From Roseiarcus sp050010035 (GTDB taxonomy: Bacteria > Pseudomonadota > Alphaproteobacteria > Rhizobiales > Beijerinckiaceae), in assembly GCA_050010035.1 (NCBI GenBank), contig JBEKLU010000015.1, positions 9,623 to 73,622 on the forward strand: 64,000 nucleotides of DNA, in the 5' to 3' direction. Both the position numbers and the translations under genes were made by a program. How positions within the stretch are numbered: position 1 is the first letter of the stretch; each line of letters starts with the position of its first letter. Below the pieces are notes generated by a model. It did not search any database. It was not told the DNA's origin and saw only the letters and a program-made list of their open reading frames with translations. Below, in pieces: positions 25,259-33,950 of this stretch.

Positions 25259-27142
25259 CTAAATCTCGATCTCCCGCCCGATTTCCACGACGTTGTCGCA
25301 GGGGAGCCTGAGGTAATCGCTGATGCGCGCCGAGTTGCGGCCCATCACGGCGAACATCCCTTCCTGCCAGCGCGGCAGACCCGCGCCGTCCTCGCGCGGC
25401 ACGATGGTTTCGTGGCCGACGTAGTAGGTGACGTCGGAAAGATCGATCTCCGCGCCCTTGGCCTTGCATTCGGCCAGCACGGCCGGAATGTCGGGCTGCT
25501 CCATGAAGCCGTAGCGCGCCTCGGCATGCCAGTATTTTTCCGCTTCGCGCGTCACCGTCACGCGCTCCTCGGGCTCGACGCGCGGAGTCGAGACGACGGT
25601 CAGCGTCAGGGCGAGCACGTATTCGTGCAGCGAGCGGTTCTTGCGCACGTGCCAGGACAGGACCGGCGGCGTGTCCTCCTTGGCGCGGGTCAGGAACACC
25701 GCCGAGCCGGGCACGCGCGCGATGCGGCCCGACTGCAGCTCGGCGACGAAGTCCGCGCTCGGCGTCTGCTCGGCGACGACCTGGTTGTGCACCGCGCTGG
25801 CGCCGCGGTGCCAGACCCACATCACGCCGTAAACGGCGGAAGCCAGCAGCAATGGGACGTAGCCGCCTTGCAGCACCTTGGCCATGTTGGCGGCGAAGAA
25901 CCCGCCGTCGACGATCATGAACAGCGCGGCGACCGCGCCGGCGCCCGCCGCGCCCCAGCCCCAGATTTCGCGCATCGCGATGAACAGCAGCACGCTCGTC
26001 ATCAGCATGGTCAGCGAAACCGCGATGCCGTAGGCGGCGGCAAGATTGTCCGACTTGCCGAAGCCGATCGTCAGGCCGAGCGTGACGATCATCAGGAGCC
26101 AGTTGACGGCCCCGACGTAGATCTGGCCGTAGCCCTCCGCCGACGTCTGCTTGATGATGAGGCGCGGCAGCCAGCCGAGCTGAATGGCCTGGCGCGTCAT
26201 CGAATAGGCTCCGGTGATGATCGATTGGCTGGCGATGATCGTCGCGATCGTCGCCAGCACGATCAGGGGCGTGAGTAGCGGGCCGGGGCACAGGCGATAG
26301 AAGATGTTGCCCTCGGTGGGCGAGCCGTCGAGAACCAGCGCCGCCTGCCCGGCGTAATTGAGGATGAGGCTGGGGAACACCACGAAGTTCCAGGCGAGGC
26401 GGATCGGCTTGGGGCCGAAATGCCCCATGTCGGCGTAGAGCGCCTCGGCGCCGGTGACGCACAGGAATACGCCGCCGAGCACGAGGAAGCCCGTCAGGCC
26501 GCCGGAAACGAGAAACTCGAGGCCGTAGAGCGGATTGATCGCGGCGAGCACCGACGGGTGCTGAGCCACGCCGTAGACGCCGAGCGCGGCCATGACGACG
26601 AACCATACGAGCATGATCGGGCCGAAGGCCTTGCCGATGCGCGCCGTGCCCTGCGGCTGGATGGCGAACAGGGCGAGCAGGATCGCGACGGCGCACGGCA
26701 CGACCGCGGCGCCCAGCCCCGGCGCGATCTGCCCCATGCCTTCGAGCGCCGAGAGCACCGAGATCGCCGGCGTGATCGCCCCGTCGCCGTAGATCAGCGC
26801 CGCGCCGAAGAGGCCGGCGGCGATGAGCGCCGGGCGATGCCGCTTCTTGACGCCGAGCAGCGTCATGAGGGCGATGATGCCGCCTTCGCCGTCGTTGTCG
26901 ATGCGCATGGCGAAATTGACGTATTTGACCGTGGTGATGAGGAACAGCGTCCACAGGATCAGCGACAGCGATCCCAGGATCGTCAGCGCATCGGGATGCG
27001 CGCCGGTCAGATCGAGCACCGTCTTGAGCGTATAGAGCGGGCTGGTGCCGATGTCGCCGAAGACGATGCCGAGCGCGGCCAGGCTCATCGCGGTCAGGCG
27101 CGGATTGGATGCGGCGCCCGAGGCCGCTTGCTGCATCGCCAC
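25259..27142 (-). CDS. kup: Low-affinity potassium transporter Kup
   Basis: A K+ uptake protein of the KUP/HAK/KT family, of normal length at 627 residues. The signature is SLAALGIVFGDIGTSPLYTL, followed by some twelve hydrophobic segments and a cytoplasmic C-terminal domain ending DYLRLPCDNVVEIGREIEI. NDGEGGIIALMTLL is also characteristic. It imports K+ probably with H+. It is transcribed alone. Its last 12 codons are duplicated beyond the adjacent toxin-antitoxin module. Confidence 0.95.
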   Translation of the reverse strand: MAMQQAASGAASNPRLTAMSLAALGIVFGDIGTSPLYTLKTVLDLTGAHPDALTILGSLSLILWTLFLITTVKYVNFAMRIDNDGEGGIIALMTLLGVKKRHRPALIAAGLFGAALIYGDGAITPAISVLSALEGMGQIAPGLGAAVVPCAVAILLALFAIQPQGTARIGKAFGPIMLVWFVVMAALGVYGVAQHPSVLAAINPLYGLEFLVSGGLTGFLVLGGVFLCVTGAEALYADMGHFGPKPIRLAWNFVVFPSLILNYAGQAALVLDGSPTEGNIFYRLCPGPLLTPLIVLATIATIIASQSIITGAYSMTRQAIQLGWLPRLIIKQTSAEGYGQIYVGAVNWLLMIVTLGLTIGFGKSDNLAAAYGIAVSLTMLMTSVLLFIAMREIWGWGAAGAGAVAALFMIVDGGFFAANMAKVLQGGYVPLLLASAVYGVMWVWHRGASAVHNQVVAEQTPSADFVAELQSGRIARVPGSAVFLTRAKEDTPPVLSWHVRKNRSLHEYVLALTLTVVSTPRVEPEERVTVTREAEKYWHAEARYGFMEQPDIPAVLAECKAKGAEIDLSDVTYYVGHETIVPREDGAGLPRWQEGMFAVMGRNSARISDYLRLPCDNVVEIGREIEI

Positions 27143-27411
27143 GCTGTTGTCTCCGTCGCTCGTCGCGGCGCGCCGGCGGCGCCCAGGCTTCTATAGACCG
27201 GCGCCGAACCGGCGGGAAAGGCCGCAATGACGTCGCTGCGAGCGGCGATCGCCCGGGGAATCGGCGTGGCGGCCATGGAAACGACCGGTCAACCTTAAGA
27301 ATTTTCGCGTCCACGAAAGGCGGCGAAGCATCAAATTGTATCGATTTGTTTTGCGCCGCGCCAAGCGGAATGGCCGACCCTGGCTCGCGTCGATGACGAC
27401 GAGGGAAGACG

Positions 27412-28026
27412 ATGTTTCGGTGGGTTGCGCGTGCTGTCTCCGGCACCGTTCTGTTCGGGATCGCGTACGGCGGGTTCGTCGAGGCGTCCGAGCCGAAATT
27501 GCCGAGCGCGAGCTACGCCGCGGTCGGCGGCGCGACGTCCATCCCCTACGGCTGGGTCGATTTCTGCGGCCGTCGGCCCGAAGAATGCAACCTCGGCAAG
27601 CTTTCGCCGCTCGACGTTCGCCTCACCAAGAAGACCTGGGCGGTCCTCAACCGCGTCAACAAATTCGCCAACGGCGCGATCGATCCGGTCACCAATCTCG
27701 AGCATTGGGGAACCGTCCTCGACCACTGGGATTATCCGATCGACGGCCGGGGCGACTGCAAGGTCTACGCCCTGTTCAAACGCAAGCAGCTCATCGAGCA
27801 GGGATTTCCCAGACAGGCGTTGCTGATGACGATCGTGCGCGATCTCAACGGCGAGGGCCACGCGGTTCTCACCGTCAAGACGGACCGCGGCGAATTCGTC
27901 CTCGACAATCTGAGGGACGAGATCCTGCCGTGGGACGAGACCGGCTATCGCTTCATCAAGCGCCAAGCGCAGGACGATCCGAACGTCTGGCTGGACCTGC
28001 GCGGCGCGACCGGCGCGTCGTCGTAA
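27412..28026 (+). CDS. Transglutaminase-like cysteine peptidase (BTLCP/LapG-like), exported
   Basis: A protein of 204 residues with an N-terminal signal-like hydrophobic stretch (AVSGTVLFGIAYGGFVEAS) and a bacterial transglutaminase-like cysteine proteinase domain. The catalytic triad is visible: Cys in GRGDCKVYALFKR, His in GEGHAVLTV and Asp in EFVLDNLRD. The related LapG cuts surface adhesins in the periplasm under c-di-GMP control, but no LapD homologue is nearby and most rhizobial BTLCP proteins are of unknown role. It begins a plus-strand run ending with queG. Confidence 0.88.
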   Translation: MFRWVARAVSGTVLFGIAYGGFVEASEPKLPSASYAAVGGATSIPYGWVDFCGRRPEECNLGKLSPLDVRLTKKTWAVLNRVNKFANGAIDPVTNLEHWGTVLDHWDYPIDGRGDCKVYALFKRKQLIEQGFPRQALLMTIVRDLNGEGHAVLTVKTDRGEFVLDNLRDEILPWDETGYRFIKRQAQDDPNVWLDLRGATGASS

Positions 28027-28192
28027 AGCCAGCGCGACGCGCCCGAGGGCGGCGTGCGCGGGCCGGCTCCGGCCGGCCTCCATTCGACGCGGGCGTCGAG
28101 CGTGTCGCGGGCCGCGCCTCTCTTGCGCCGGCCCCTCGCCTCGTGCAGGGAAGGCGATGCGGCGCGTCAGGGCGTCGGGCGTGGAACGAGCA

Positions 28193-29140
28193 ATGAAACG
28201 GGTTATGGACGTCCTGTGGCCGATCATCGGGCTCGGGACGGTGGCGTTTACGTCCTGGCTGTTGTTTCGGGAATTGCGGGGCCTATCGATCACCGACGTC
28301 GGCGCCGCGTTTGCCGCCATCTCGCCGCGACGTTGGGCGCTCGCGATCGGCGCGACCGCGCTCGCCTATTTCGCCCTGGCCTGGTACGACCAGATCGCGC
28401 TCGCCCATCTCGGGCGCCGGTTGAGCTGGCGGTTCGTCGGGCTGGTGTCCTTCACCACCTACGCGCTCGCGCACAACATCGGCGCCACCGTCCTCTCCGG
28501 CGCCCTCGTGCGCTACCGCGCCTATTCCACCAAAGGGCTCGGCATGGCCGAAGTCGGCGTGCTCGTCGCCTTCTGCTCCTTCACCTTCACCCTGGGCAAT
28601 GTGTCGCTCGGCGGGGCGACCCTGCTGTTTCACCCCGAGCTGGCGCGGCGCTACGTGGAGACGCCGGATTGGGCGGGACGTCTGCTCGGCCTCGCGCTCA
28701 TCGGCGGACCGTGCCTCTATACGATCGGATCGCTGCTGCATTTCGCGCCGCTGCGAATCCGCGGTTTCGAATTGGTCTATCCGCGTCCGCCGATCGCGGC
28801 CAGGCAATTGCTCGTCGGGCCGTTGGAGCTGATCGGCGCGGCCGGGATCGTCTATTTCGCGCTGCCGCAGGCGGGCAATCCCGGCTTCGCCATGGTGCTC
28901 GGGGTGTTCCTCGCCTCCTACACCCTCGCGCTCGTCAGCCATGCGCCCGGCGGTCTCGGCGTCCTGGAATATTCGTTTCTCAAGGCGATGCCCGACGCGC
29001 CGCCCGCCGGCCTGCTCGCGGCGCTGCTTGTATTCCGCCTGCTCTATCTTATTTTGCCGTTGCTGTTCTCGCTCGTCGTCGTCCTCGTTTTCGAGCGCGG
29101 GCGGATCGGCGAGCTGGTTCGCACAAGGGGCGGAGGCTGA
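28193..29140 (+). CDS. UPF0104 / YbhN-like integral membrane protein
   Basis: A protein of 315 residues with about eight hydrophobic segments, of the lysylphosphatidylglycerol-synthase transmembrane-region family. Conserved segments are TYALAHNIGATVLSGALVRYR, FTFTLGNVSLGGATLLF and SHAPGGLGVLEYSFL. Family members flip or synthesise aminoacyl lipids when fused to a catalytic domain, but that domain is absent here. ATG at 28193 starts the protein just before the first membrane segment. It ends four bases before the pncA start, so the two are probably co-transcribed. Confidence 0.83.
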   Translation: MKRVMDVLWPIIGLGTVAFTSWLLFRELRGLSITDVGAAFAAISPRRWALAIGATALAYFALAWYDQIALAHLGRRLSWRFVGLVSFTTYALAHNIGATVLSGALVRYRAYSTKGLGMAEVGVLVAFCSFTFTLGNVSLGGATLLFHPELARRYVETPDWAGRLLGLALIGGPCLYTIGSLLHFAPLRIRGFELVYPRPPIAARQLLVGPLELIGAAGIVYFALPQAGNPGFAMVLGVFLASYTLALVSHAPGGLGVLEYSFLKAMPDAPPAGLLAALLVFRLLYLILPLLFSLVVVLVFERGRIGELVRTRGGG

Positions 29141-29143
29141 ACG

Positions 29144-29785
29144 ATGGCCGCGACGATGACGATCGACGCCGACGACGTGCTGTTGGTGATCGACATTCAG
29201 AACGATTTTCTCCCCGGCGGGGCCTTGGCGATCGCGGGCGGCGACGCGATCGTGCCGCTGGTCAATCGCCTGATCAAGGCCTTCACCCAGGTCGTCGTCA
29301 CCCAGGACTGGCACCCGGCAGGCCACGCCTCCTTCGCCTCCTCGCACGAAGGGGCCAAGCCGTTCGACGTCGTGAGGATGGCTTACGGCGAGCAGACGCT
29401 GTGGCCGGACCACTGCGTGCAGGGCGCGCCGGGCGCGCAATTGCACCAGGGCCTCGACGTCGATTCGGCGTTCCTGATCCTGCGCAAGGGCGTCAATGAG
29501 GACGTCGATTCGTATTCGGCCTTCACCGAAGCCGATGGCAAGACGACCACCGGGCTCGCGGCGCTGCTCGAGGCGAGGGGCGCGCGCCGGCTGTTCGCGT
29601 GCGGCCTCGCCACCGATTATTGCGTCGCCTATTCCGCGCTCGACGCGCGCGCCGCCGGCTTCGAGACCTTCGTCGTCGACGACGCCTGCCGCGCGATCGA
29701 CGCCGGCGGCTCGCTGGACGCCGCCTGGTCCAAGATGAACGCCGCGGAAGTGTGGCGCATTCAGGCGCGCGAGATCTTGGGGTAG
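29144..29785 (+). CDS. pncA: Nicotinamidase
   Basis: An isochorismatase-fold amidohydrolase of 213 residues that converts nicotinamide to nicotinate for NAD salvage. Catalytic and metal residues are visible: Asp in VIDIQNDFLPGG, the metal site DWHPAGHASF, Lys in LRKGVNEDVDSYSAF and the nucleophile Cys in GLATDYCVAYSAL. It sits three bases after the UPF0104 gene. Confidence 0.94.
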   Translation: MAATMTIDADDVLLVIDIQNDFLPGGALAIAGGDAIVPLVNRLIKAFTQVVVTQDWHPAGHASFASSHEGAKPFDVVRMAYGEQTLWPDHCVQGAPGAQLHQGLDVDSAFLILRKGVNEDVDSYSAFTEADGKTTTGLAALLEARGARRLFACGLATDYCVAYSALDARAAGFETFVVDDACRAIDAGGSLDAAWSKMNAAEVWRIQAREILG

Positions 29786-29890
29786 GGCGGGTTCGCCGCG
29801 ACCGCGCGCCGCGCCTTTACCCCCGCTTAACCAGCCCCGCCCCATGACTGCTTTCAGCCTCTCCTACGGCCAGCCGAGCGCCGCCTTCGC

Positions 29891-30583
29891 ATGATCACGC
29901 TCTATCATCACCCCTTCTGTCCGCACTCGCGGTTCATACGCCTGGCGCTGGGCGAATTCGGCATCGCGCCGGCGCTGATCGAGGAGCGGCCATGGGAGCG
30001 GCGGCGCGAATTCCTGCTGCTCAACGCCGAAGGCGTGACGCCGGTCATGGCCGAGGACAGCGCGCCGAGCGTGCCCGGCGCCGACGTCATCGCCGAATAT
30101 CTCGACGAGACGCGCGGCCTCGCGCTGGGCGATCGGCGCCTGATGCCGGAGGATCCGATCGGCCGCGTCGAGGTCAGGCGGCTGATGCGCTGGTTCAACG
30201 TCAAGTTCTTCGCCGAATCGAGCCAGTTGCTGGTGACCGAGAAGATCTACAAGCGCTTCATGTCGCCCAAACACGGCGGCGGCGGGCCGGACATGGACGC
30301 GGTGCGCGCCGGGCGCGCCAATTTGCGCTATCATTTGCGCTACATCGGGCACCTCATCGGCGCCCGCAGGTGGCTCGCCGGCGACCGGCTGAGCTATGCC
30401 GATCTGGCGGCGGCGGCGCACCTGTCGTGCGTCGATTATCTCGGCGACGCGCCGTGGGGCGAGAGCGAAACGGCCAAGTCATGGTACGCGCGGATCAAAT
30501 CCCGTCCCTCGTTCCGCCCGCTGCTCGGCGAGCGGCTGGCGGGCATGGCGGCGAGCCCGAGCTACGCCGATCTCGACTTCTGA
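29891..30583 (+). CDS. Glutathione S-transferase family protein
   Basis: A protein of 230 residues. The N-terminal thioredoxin-like domain has HPFCPHSRFIRLAL (Cys at the usual active-site position) and EGVTPVMAED, and the C-terminal helical domain contains ANLRYHLRYIGHLIGARRWLAGDRLSYADLAAAAHL. It is of the type often found next to epoxyqueuosine reductase in alphaproteobacteria. Its stop codon overlaps the queG start (CTGA), so the two are coupled. The thiol substrate is unknown. Confidence 0.88.
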   Translation: MITLYHHPFCPHSRFIRLALGEFGIAPALIEERPWERRREFLLLNAEGVTPVMAEDSAPSVPGADVIAEYLDETRGLALGDRRLMPEDPIGRVEVRRLMRWFNVKFFAESSQLLVTEKIYKRFMSPKHGGGGPDMDAVRAGRANLRYHLRYIGHLIGARRWLAGDRLSYADLAAAAHLSCVDYLGDAPWGESETAKSWYARIKSRPSFRPLLGERLAGMAASPSYADLDF

Positions 30584-31734
30584 GCGAGCTCAAAGCCAAG
30601 GCGCGCGAACTCGGCTTCGACGCCTGCCGCGTCGCGGCCCCGAGCCTGCCAAGGAGCGCGCGCGAAAACCTCGCCGCGTGGCTCGCCGCCGGCGCGCACG
30701 GCGACATGGATTGGATGGCCGAGACTTTTGCGCGCCGCGCCGACCCGATGGCGCTGTGGCCGCAGGCGCGCAGCGTCGTCATGCTGGCGACGAACTACGG
30801 ACCGGCCGTCGATCCGCTCGACGCGCCGCGCCACAGGAGCTGCGGCGCGATCTCGGTCTATGCGCGCCATCGCGACTATCACGACGTGATCAAGGGCCGC
30901 CTGAAGACGCTGGCGGCTTGGCTCGTCGCGAGGGCGCGCCCCGAGAAGGCTGAAGTCAAGGTCTTCGTCGACACCGCGCCGGTGATGGAGAAGCCGCTGG
31001 CGAGCGCGGCGGGCCTCGGCTGGCAGGGCAAGCACACCAATCTCGTCAGCCGCGGCTTCGGCTCCTGGCTGTTCCTGGGCGCGATCTTCACCGATCTGGC
31101 GCTTCAACCCGACGCGCCCGAGGGCGACCATTGCGGCGCTTGCCGCGCCTGCCTCGACGTCTGCCCGACGGGCGCGTTCTCAGCGCCCTATCGGCTCGAC
31201 GCGCGCCGCTGCGTCTCCTATCTGACCATCGAGCACAAGGGGACGATCGCACCCGAATTGCGTCCCGCGATCGGCAATCGCATCTACGGCTGCGACGATT
31301 GCCTGGCGGTCTGTCCGTGGAACAAGTTCGCGCGCGAGGGGCGCGAAGCCAAGCTCGTGGCGCGCGACGACCTCGCTCATCCGCCGCTCGCCGAGCTCGC
31401 CGGGCTCGACGAGGCGGGCTTTCGGCGCCGCTTCGCCGGCGGGCCGATCAAGCGCCTCGGCCACGCCCGATTCTCACGCAACGTCATGATCGCGGTCGGC
31501 AATTCGGGCGATCCGGCGCTGATCGGAGCGGCGCGCGCCGGGCTCGACGCGCGCTCGCCGTTGGCGCGCGCGATGGCGGTCTGGGCGCTCGCCCGCCTTT
31601 GCCCCGCAGAAGAATTCTTGGCGCTGGCGCGTCAGCGCGCCGAGGCCGAACCCGAGGCGGCCGTCGTTTGCGAATGGCGCGCCGCTCTCGCCGCCCCGCC
31701 GGAGCCTCGAAGCCTCGGGGGGACGGGCGATTAG
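30580..31734 (+). CDS. queG: Epoxyqueuosine reductase QueG, apparent CTG start
   Basis: QueG reduces epoxyqueuosine to queuosine in tRNA using cobalamin and two [4Fe-4S] clusters. The N-terminus LSELKAKARELGFDACRVA matches the family, as do the two clusters CGACRACLDVCPTG and CDDCLAVCPWNKF and the tail repeats. The length is about 384 residues. No ATG, GTG or TTG precedes the conserved start closely. The frame is open from a CTG (30580) that overlaps the GST stop as CTGA, mimicking the usual ATGA overlap. The enzyme needs cobalamin, whose late synthesis genes cobO and cobQ are in this window. Confidence 0.92.
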   Translation: MSELKAKARELGFDACRVAAPSLPRSARENLAAWLAAGAHGDMDWMAETFARRADPMALWPQARSVVMLATNYGPAVDPLDAPRHRSCGAISVYARHRDYHDVIKGRLKTLAAWLVARARPEKAEVKVFVDTAPVMEKPLASAAGLGWQGKHTNLVSRGFGSWLFLGAIFTDLALQPDAPEGDHCGACRACLDVCPTGAFSAPYRLDARRCVSYLTIEHKGTIAPELRPAIGNRIYGCDDCLAVCPWNKFAREGREAKLVARDDLAHPPLAELAGLDEAGFRRRFAGGPIKRLGHARFSRNVMIAVGNSGDPALIGAARAGLDARSPLARAMAVWALARLCPAEEFLALARQRAEAEPEAAVVCEWRAALAAPPEPRSLGGTGD

Positions 31735-31784
31735 CGTGGTTACGTCGGGAACAGCCTCGCTTCAGAGCGAAGCGAGGCGACGCC

Positions 31785-31973
31785 TCAATGCGTCAGGACG
31801 CGTTCGGTCTCGTGCTTGAGCTTTTCGATTTCGTCTTTGAGTTGGAGTTTCTTGCGCTTCAATTCGTGGAGTTTCAAATCGTCGGCTGACGGGTGCGCTT
31901 CTTCCGAGGCGATCGCGCTTTCGATCGCCTGATGGCGACGCACGAGTTCCGTCAAATGCGATTCGAGGGACAT
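31785..31973 (-). CDS. DUF465 (YdcH-like) small helical protein
   Basis: A protein of 62 residues that is nearly all helix: MSLESHLTELVRRHQAIESA, then ELKRKKLQLKDEIEKLKHE. This matches the DUF465/YdcH family of short antiparallel coiled-coil proteins of unknown function. It is divergent from a second DUF465 gene at 32203, a pairing commonly seen in alphaproteobacteria. An in-frame TTG two codons upstream is an alternative start. Confidence 0.85.
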   Translation of the reverse strand: MSLESHLTELVRRHQAIESAIASEEAHPSADDLKLHELKRKKLQLKDEIEKLKHETERVLTH

Positions 31974-32202
31974 TGGCAAACTCCCTTTCGTTATCGACGA
32001 AGAAATTGTGACACATCGCCGACGGCTTGCAAGCGCGAAATTGAGCCCTCGCCGATCAATTCACCGCCCCCGTTCATGGGATTTAGGGGTTGCGCGCGGC
32101 GCTCGGGACGCCATTGCGGCGGCCTTGCGAACTTGCGCCCACGCTCGCATATTCGCTTCGGCGGCGCCCGCGCGGGCGGGGCCGATTCGGGCGAAACGGG
32201 GC

Positions 32203-32424
32203 ATGGCGCAGGAAGACTTGAGCGCGGAAGAGCGCGCCGTTCTGTCGGGTCAATTGGAGCGGCTGCGCGAAGAGCATCGCGACCTCGACGCCGCCATCGA
32301 GGCGATGCGCGAGGCCGGACAGGGCGACCAGTTGCAGTTGCAACGGCTGAAGAAGCGCAAGCTCGCGCTGCGCGACCGTTTGACGCAGCTCGAGGACGCG
32401 TTGACGCCGGACATTATTGCGTGA
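32203..32424 (+). CDS. DUF465 (YdcH-like) small helical protein
   Basis: A protein of 73 residues: MAQEDLSAEERAVLSGQLER, then LREEHRDLDAAIEAM and LQRLKKRKLALRDRLTQLED. It has the same heptad-rich helix pair as the divergent gene at 31785. ATG at 32203 starts the domain, and a longer frame upstream lacks family character. Function unknown. Confidence 0.83.
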   Translation: MAQEDLSAEERAVLSGQLERLREEHRDLDAAIEAMREAGQGDQLQLQRLKKRKLALRDRLTQLEDALTPDIIA

Positions 32425-32470
32425 AGGGGGCGGCGCCGGCGGCGCCGTTTTCCGGCGCGACTCAGCGTTT

Positions 32471-32956
32471 TCAATCCTTTGCGTGACGATTTTCCGCCGC
32501 CTCGGCCGGCGCGGGCAGGGCGAGCGGGGGCGCGGGCGCACAAAGCGCCGGCGTCGCGGCGGCGGCCGTGCCGACGGCTGCGCGCGCAAAGCCGTGATAG
32601 CGGTCGAGTTCGCCGACGATGCGCACCACGCGGTCGAGGGCCTGCAGATTGCCCTCCATCATCGCCGCATGCGCGACCATCATCGCGTCGCTCAGGCGTC
32701 CGATCTGCAATTGCGCGAAGCCCGCCGGCGGATCGACCTCGCGCCGCGCAAGCATCTCCTGAAGGAGTTCGCGCGCGCGTCTGGCCGACAGCCCCTCCTG
32801 CAACGCGATCTCGGCGACGGGCACGCCCGCCTTGAGCAGGTTGAACAGCCGCAGATTGCGCTCCGCCTTCGCCCGCCGCGCTTCGATGCGGCCGACGCGC
32901 GCGCGGGTGTTGGGGCGCTTCGGTTCGGGTTCGGACTTGGCGGCCTTCTTGGACAA
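32471..32956 (-). CDS. Hypothetical helix-turn-helix protein, TTG start
   Basis: A protein of 161 residues that I do not recognise as a named family. The N-terminus is very basic (SKKAAKSEPEPKRPNTRARV), followed by a helical segment that looks like a resolvase- or terminase-type helix-turn-helix (LLKAGVPVAEIALQEGLSAR), a helical middle, and an Ala/Pro-rich tail. The start is a TTG with GGAG about 6 bases upstream. The first 40 or so codons and the leader are duplicated at 33951-34140. Confidence 0.65.
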   Translation of the reverse strand: MSKKAAKSEPEPKRPNTRARVGRIEARRAKAERNLRLFNLLKAGVPVAEIALQEGLSARRARELLQEMLARREVDPPAGFAQLQIGRLSDAMMVAHAAMMEGNLQALDRVVRIVGELDRYHGFARAAVGTAAAATPALCAPAPPLALPAPAEAAENRHAKD

Positions 32957-33021
32957 GGGTCGGCTCCGAGGGTGGAGAGGCGGACAAGTGTCAGGATAGC
33001 AGGAATTGTGTTTTTCAGAAA
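32832..33021. repeat. Direct repeat copy 1 (5' end and leader of the HTH gene)
   Basis: About 190 bp are repeated in the same orientation at 33951-34140. The first 150 bp differ at about two positions. The last 45 bp (leader side) are more diverged. The pair brackets a RelE/HTH toxin-antitoxin module. Confidence 0.9.
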
Positions 33022-33198
33022 GATATTGTCGATGGCCGTTGATATTCCGAAGGAATCGGCCGCCCCTCGTGGCGCGTCCAAGCGGCGCGCGATTTTGAAG
33101 GGGCTGGCGATTGAGAGAGACGCGCATGTCGCCGAAATTCGCCGATGCTCGCGATAGTATCGCTTTGACGCGCGCGATATTTGTGCGATAATTTTCCA

Positions 33199-33450
33199 AT
33201 GAAGACCATCGTCCTCACGCATGCGGCAGCGAAAGACCTCGACGCCCTTGCGCGGGATGCGCGCGAGTTCGTGATGTCGGGATTGATCCGCTACGCGCTG
33301 TCGGGCGAGGGCGACGTGAAGCGTTTGTCCGGCCGAGACGGCTTCCGGCTTCGCCTCGGCCGATACCGTGTGATCTTCGACGAGGACGCCGCGACAATTC
33401 TCGCGATCTATATCGGCAAGCGCGAGACGACCACCTATTCGAGAAATTGA
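33199..33450 (+). CDS. RelE/ParE-superfamily toxin
   Basis: A protein of 83 residues typical of the RelE/ParE fold: MKTIVLTHAAAKDLDALARDAREFV, then GDVKRLSGRDGFRLRLGRYRVIFDEDA and ILAIYIGKRETTTYSRN. Toxins of this fold cut ribosome-bound mRNA or poison gyrase. An Xre-type antitoxin gene follows after 10 bp, the toxin-first order of HigBA-like modules. The whole module lies between two direct copies of the 5' end of a neighbouring gene. Confidence 0.9.
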   Translation: MKTIVLTHAAAKDLDALARDAREFVMSGLIRYALSGEGDVKRLSGRDGFRLRLGRYRVIFDEDAATILAIYIGKRETTTYSRN

Positions 33451-33460
33451 GGAGTTCCCC

Positions 33461-33841
33461 ATGGACGAACCCCAGATCATCCGCACGCCCTCCGGCGAGG
33501 AAATGGTGGTCATTCCGCGCGTCGAATACGAGCGTCTCCTGGCGGCCGCCCATGACGAAGACGCCGACGACGTCGCGATTTACGACGCGCGCAAGGCGGA
33601 ACTCGCCGGCGACGCCGACGCCGTTCTGCCCGCGCCGGTCAGCGCCGCGATGCTGAGGGGCGAAAGCCGGTTCAAGGCGCTGCGCCGCTGGCGCGGCCTC
33701 TCGCAATCGGCCCTCGCCGCCAAGGCCGGCGTCGGACAAGGCTACCTCTCCGATATCGAAAACCGCCGCAGAGCGGGCGCGCCGGAAACATTGGAGCGGT
33801 TGGCGCGGGCGCTGGATGTGCCGGTGAAATGGGTGGGGTAG
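33461..33841 (+). CDS. Xre-family HTH antitoxin
   Basis: A protein of 126 residues. The N-terminal half (MDEPQIIRTPSGEEMVVIPR) is the toxin-binding part, as in antitoxins paired with RelE-like toxins. The C-terminal half has a canonical helix-turn-helix: LRRWRGLSQSALAAKAGVGQ then GYLSDIENRRRAGAPETLERLARAL. It is expected to repress its own operon. RBS GAGGAG lies just before the ATG. Confidence 0.9.
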   Translation: MDEPQIIRTPSGEEMVVIPRVEYERLLAAAHDEDADDVAIYDARKAELAGDADAVLPAPVSAAMLRGESRFKALRRWRGLSQSALAAKAGVGQGYLSDIENRRRAGAPETLERLARALDVPVKWVG

Positions 33842-33922
33842 GGTGGGGTTGGCGGGGTTGCGTCGAAGGCGCGATTTATATCTCTACGAAGAAGCGTTCC
33901 CGCTCGATTGAATAAAGCGCAC

Positions 33923-33950
33923 TGTCGCCGTAACTCTGTCGCCGTAACTC
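33923..33950. repeat. Tandem 14-bp repeat at the duplication edge
   Basis: CTGTCGCCGTAACT occurs twice in a row directly next to the left edge of the second direct repeat copy at 33951. It may mark the recombination junction. Confidence 0.7.

Noticed and set aside
27412..28026. Assignment of the BTLCP protein as LapG
   Set aside because: The catalytic triad is present, but no LapD, adhesin substrate or c-di-GMP gene is adjacent and the trimeric autotransporter is not a known LapG substrate, so only the family name was kept.
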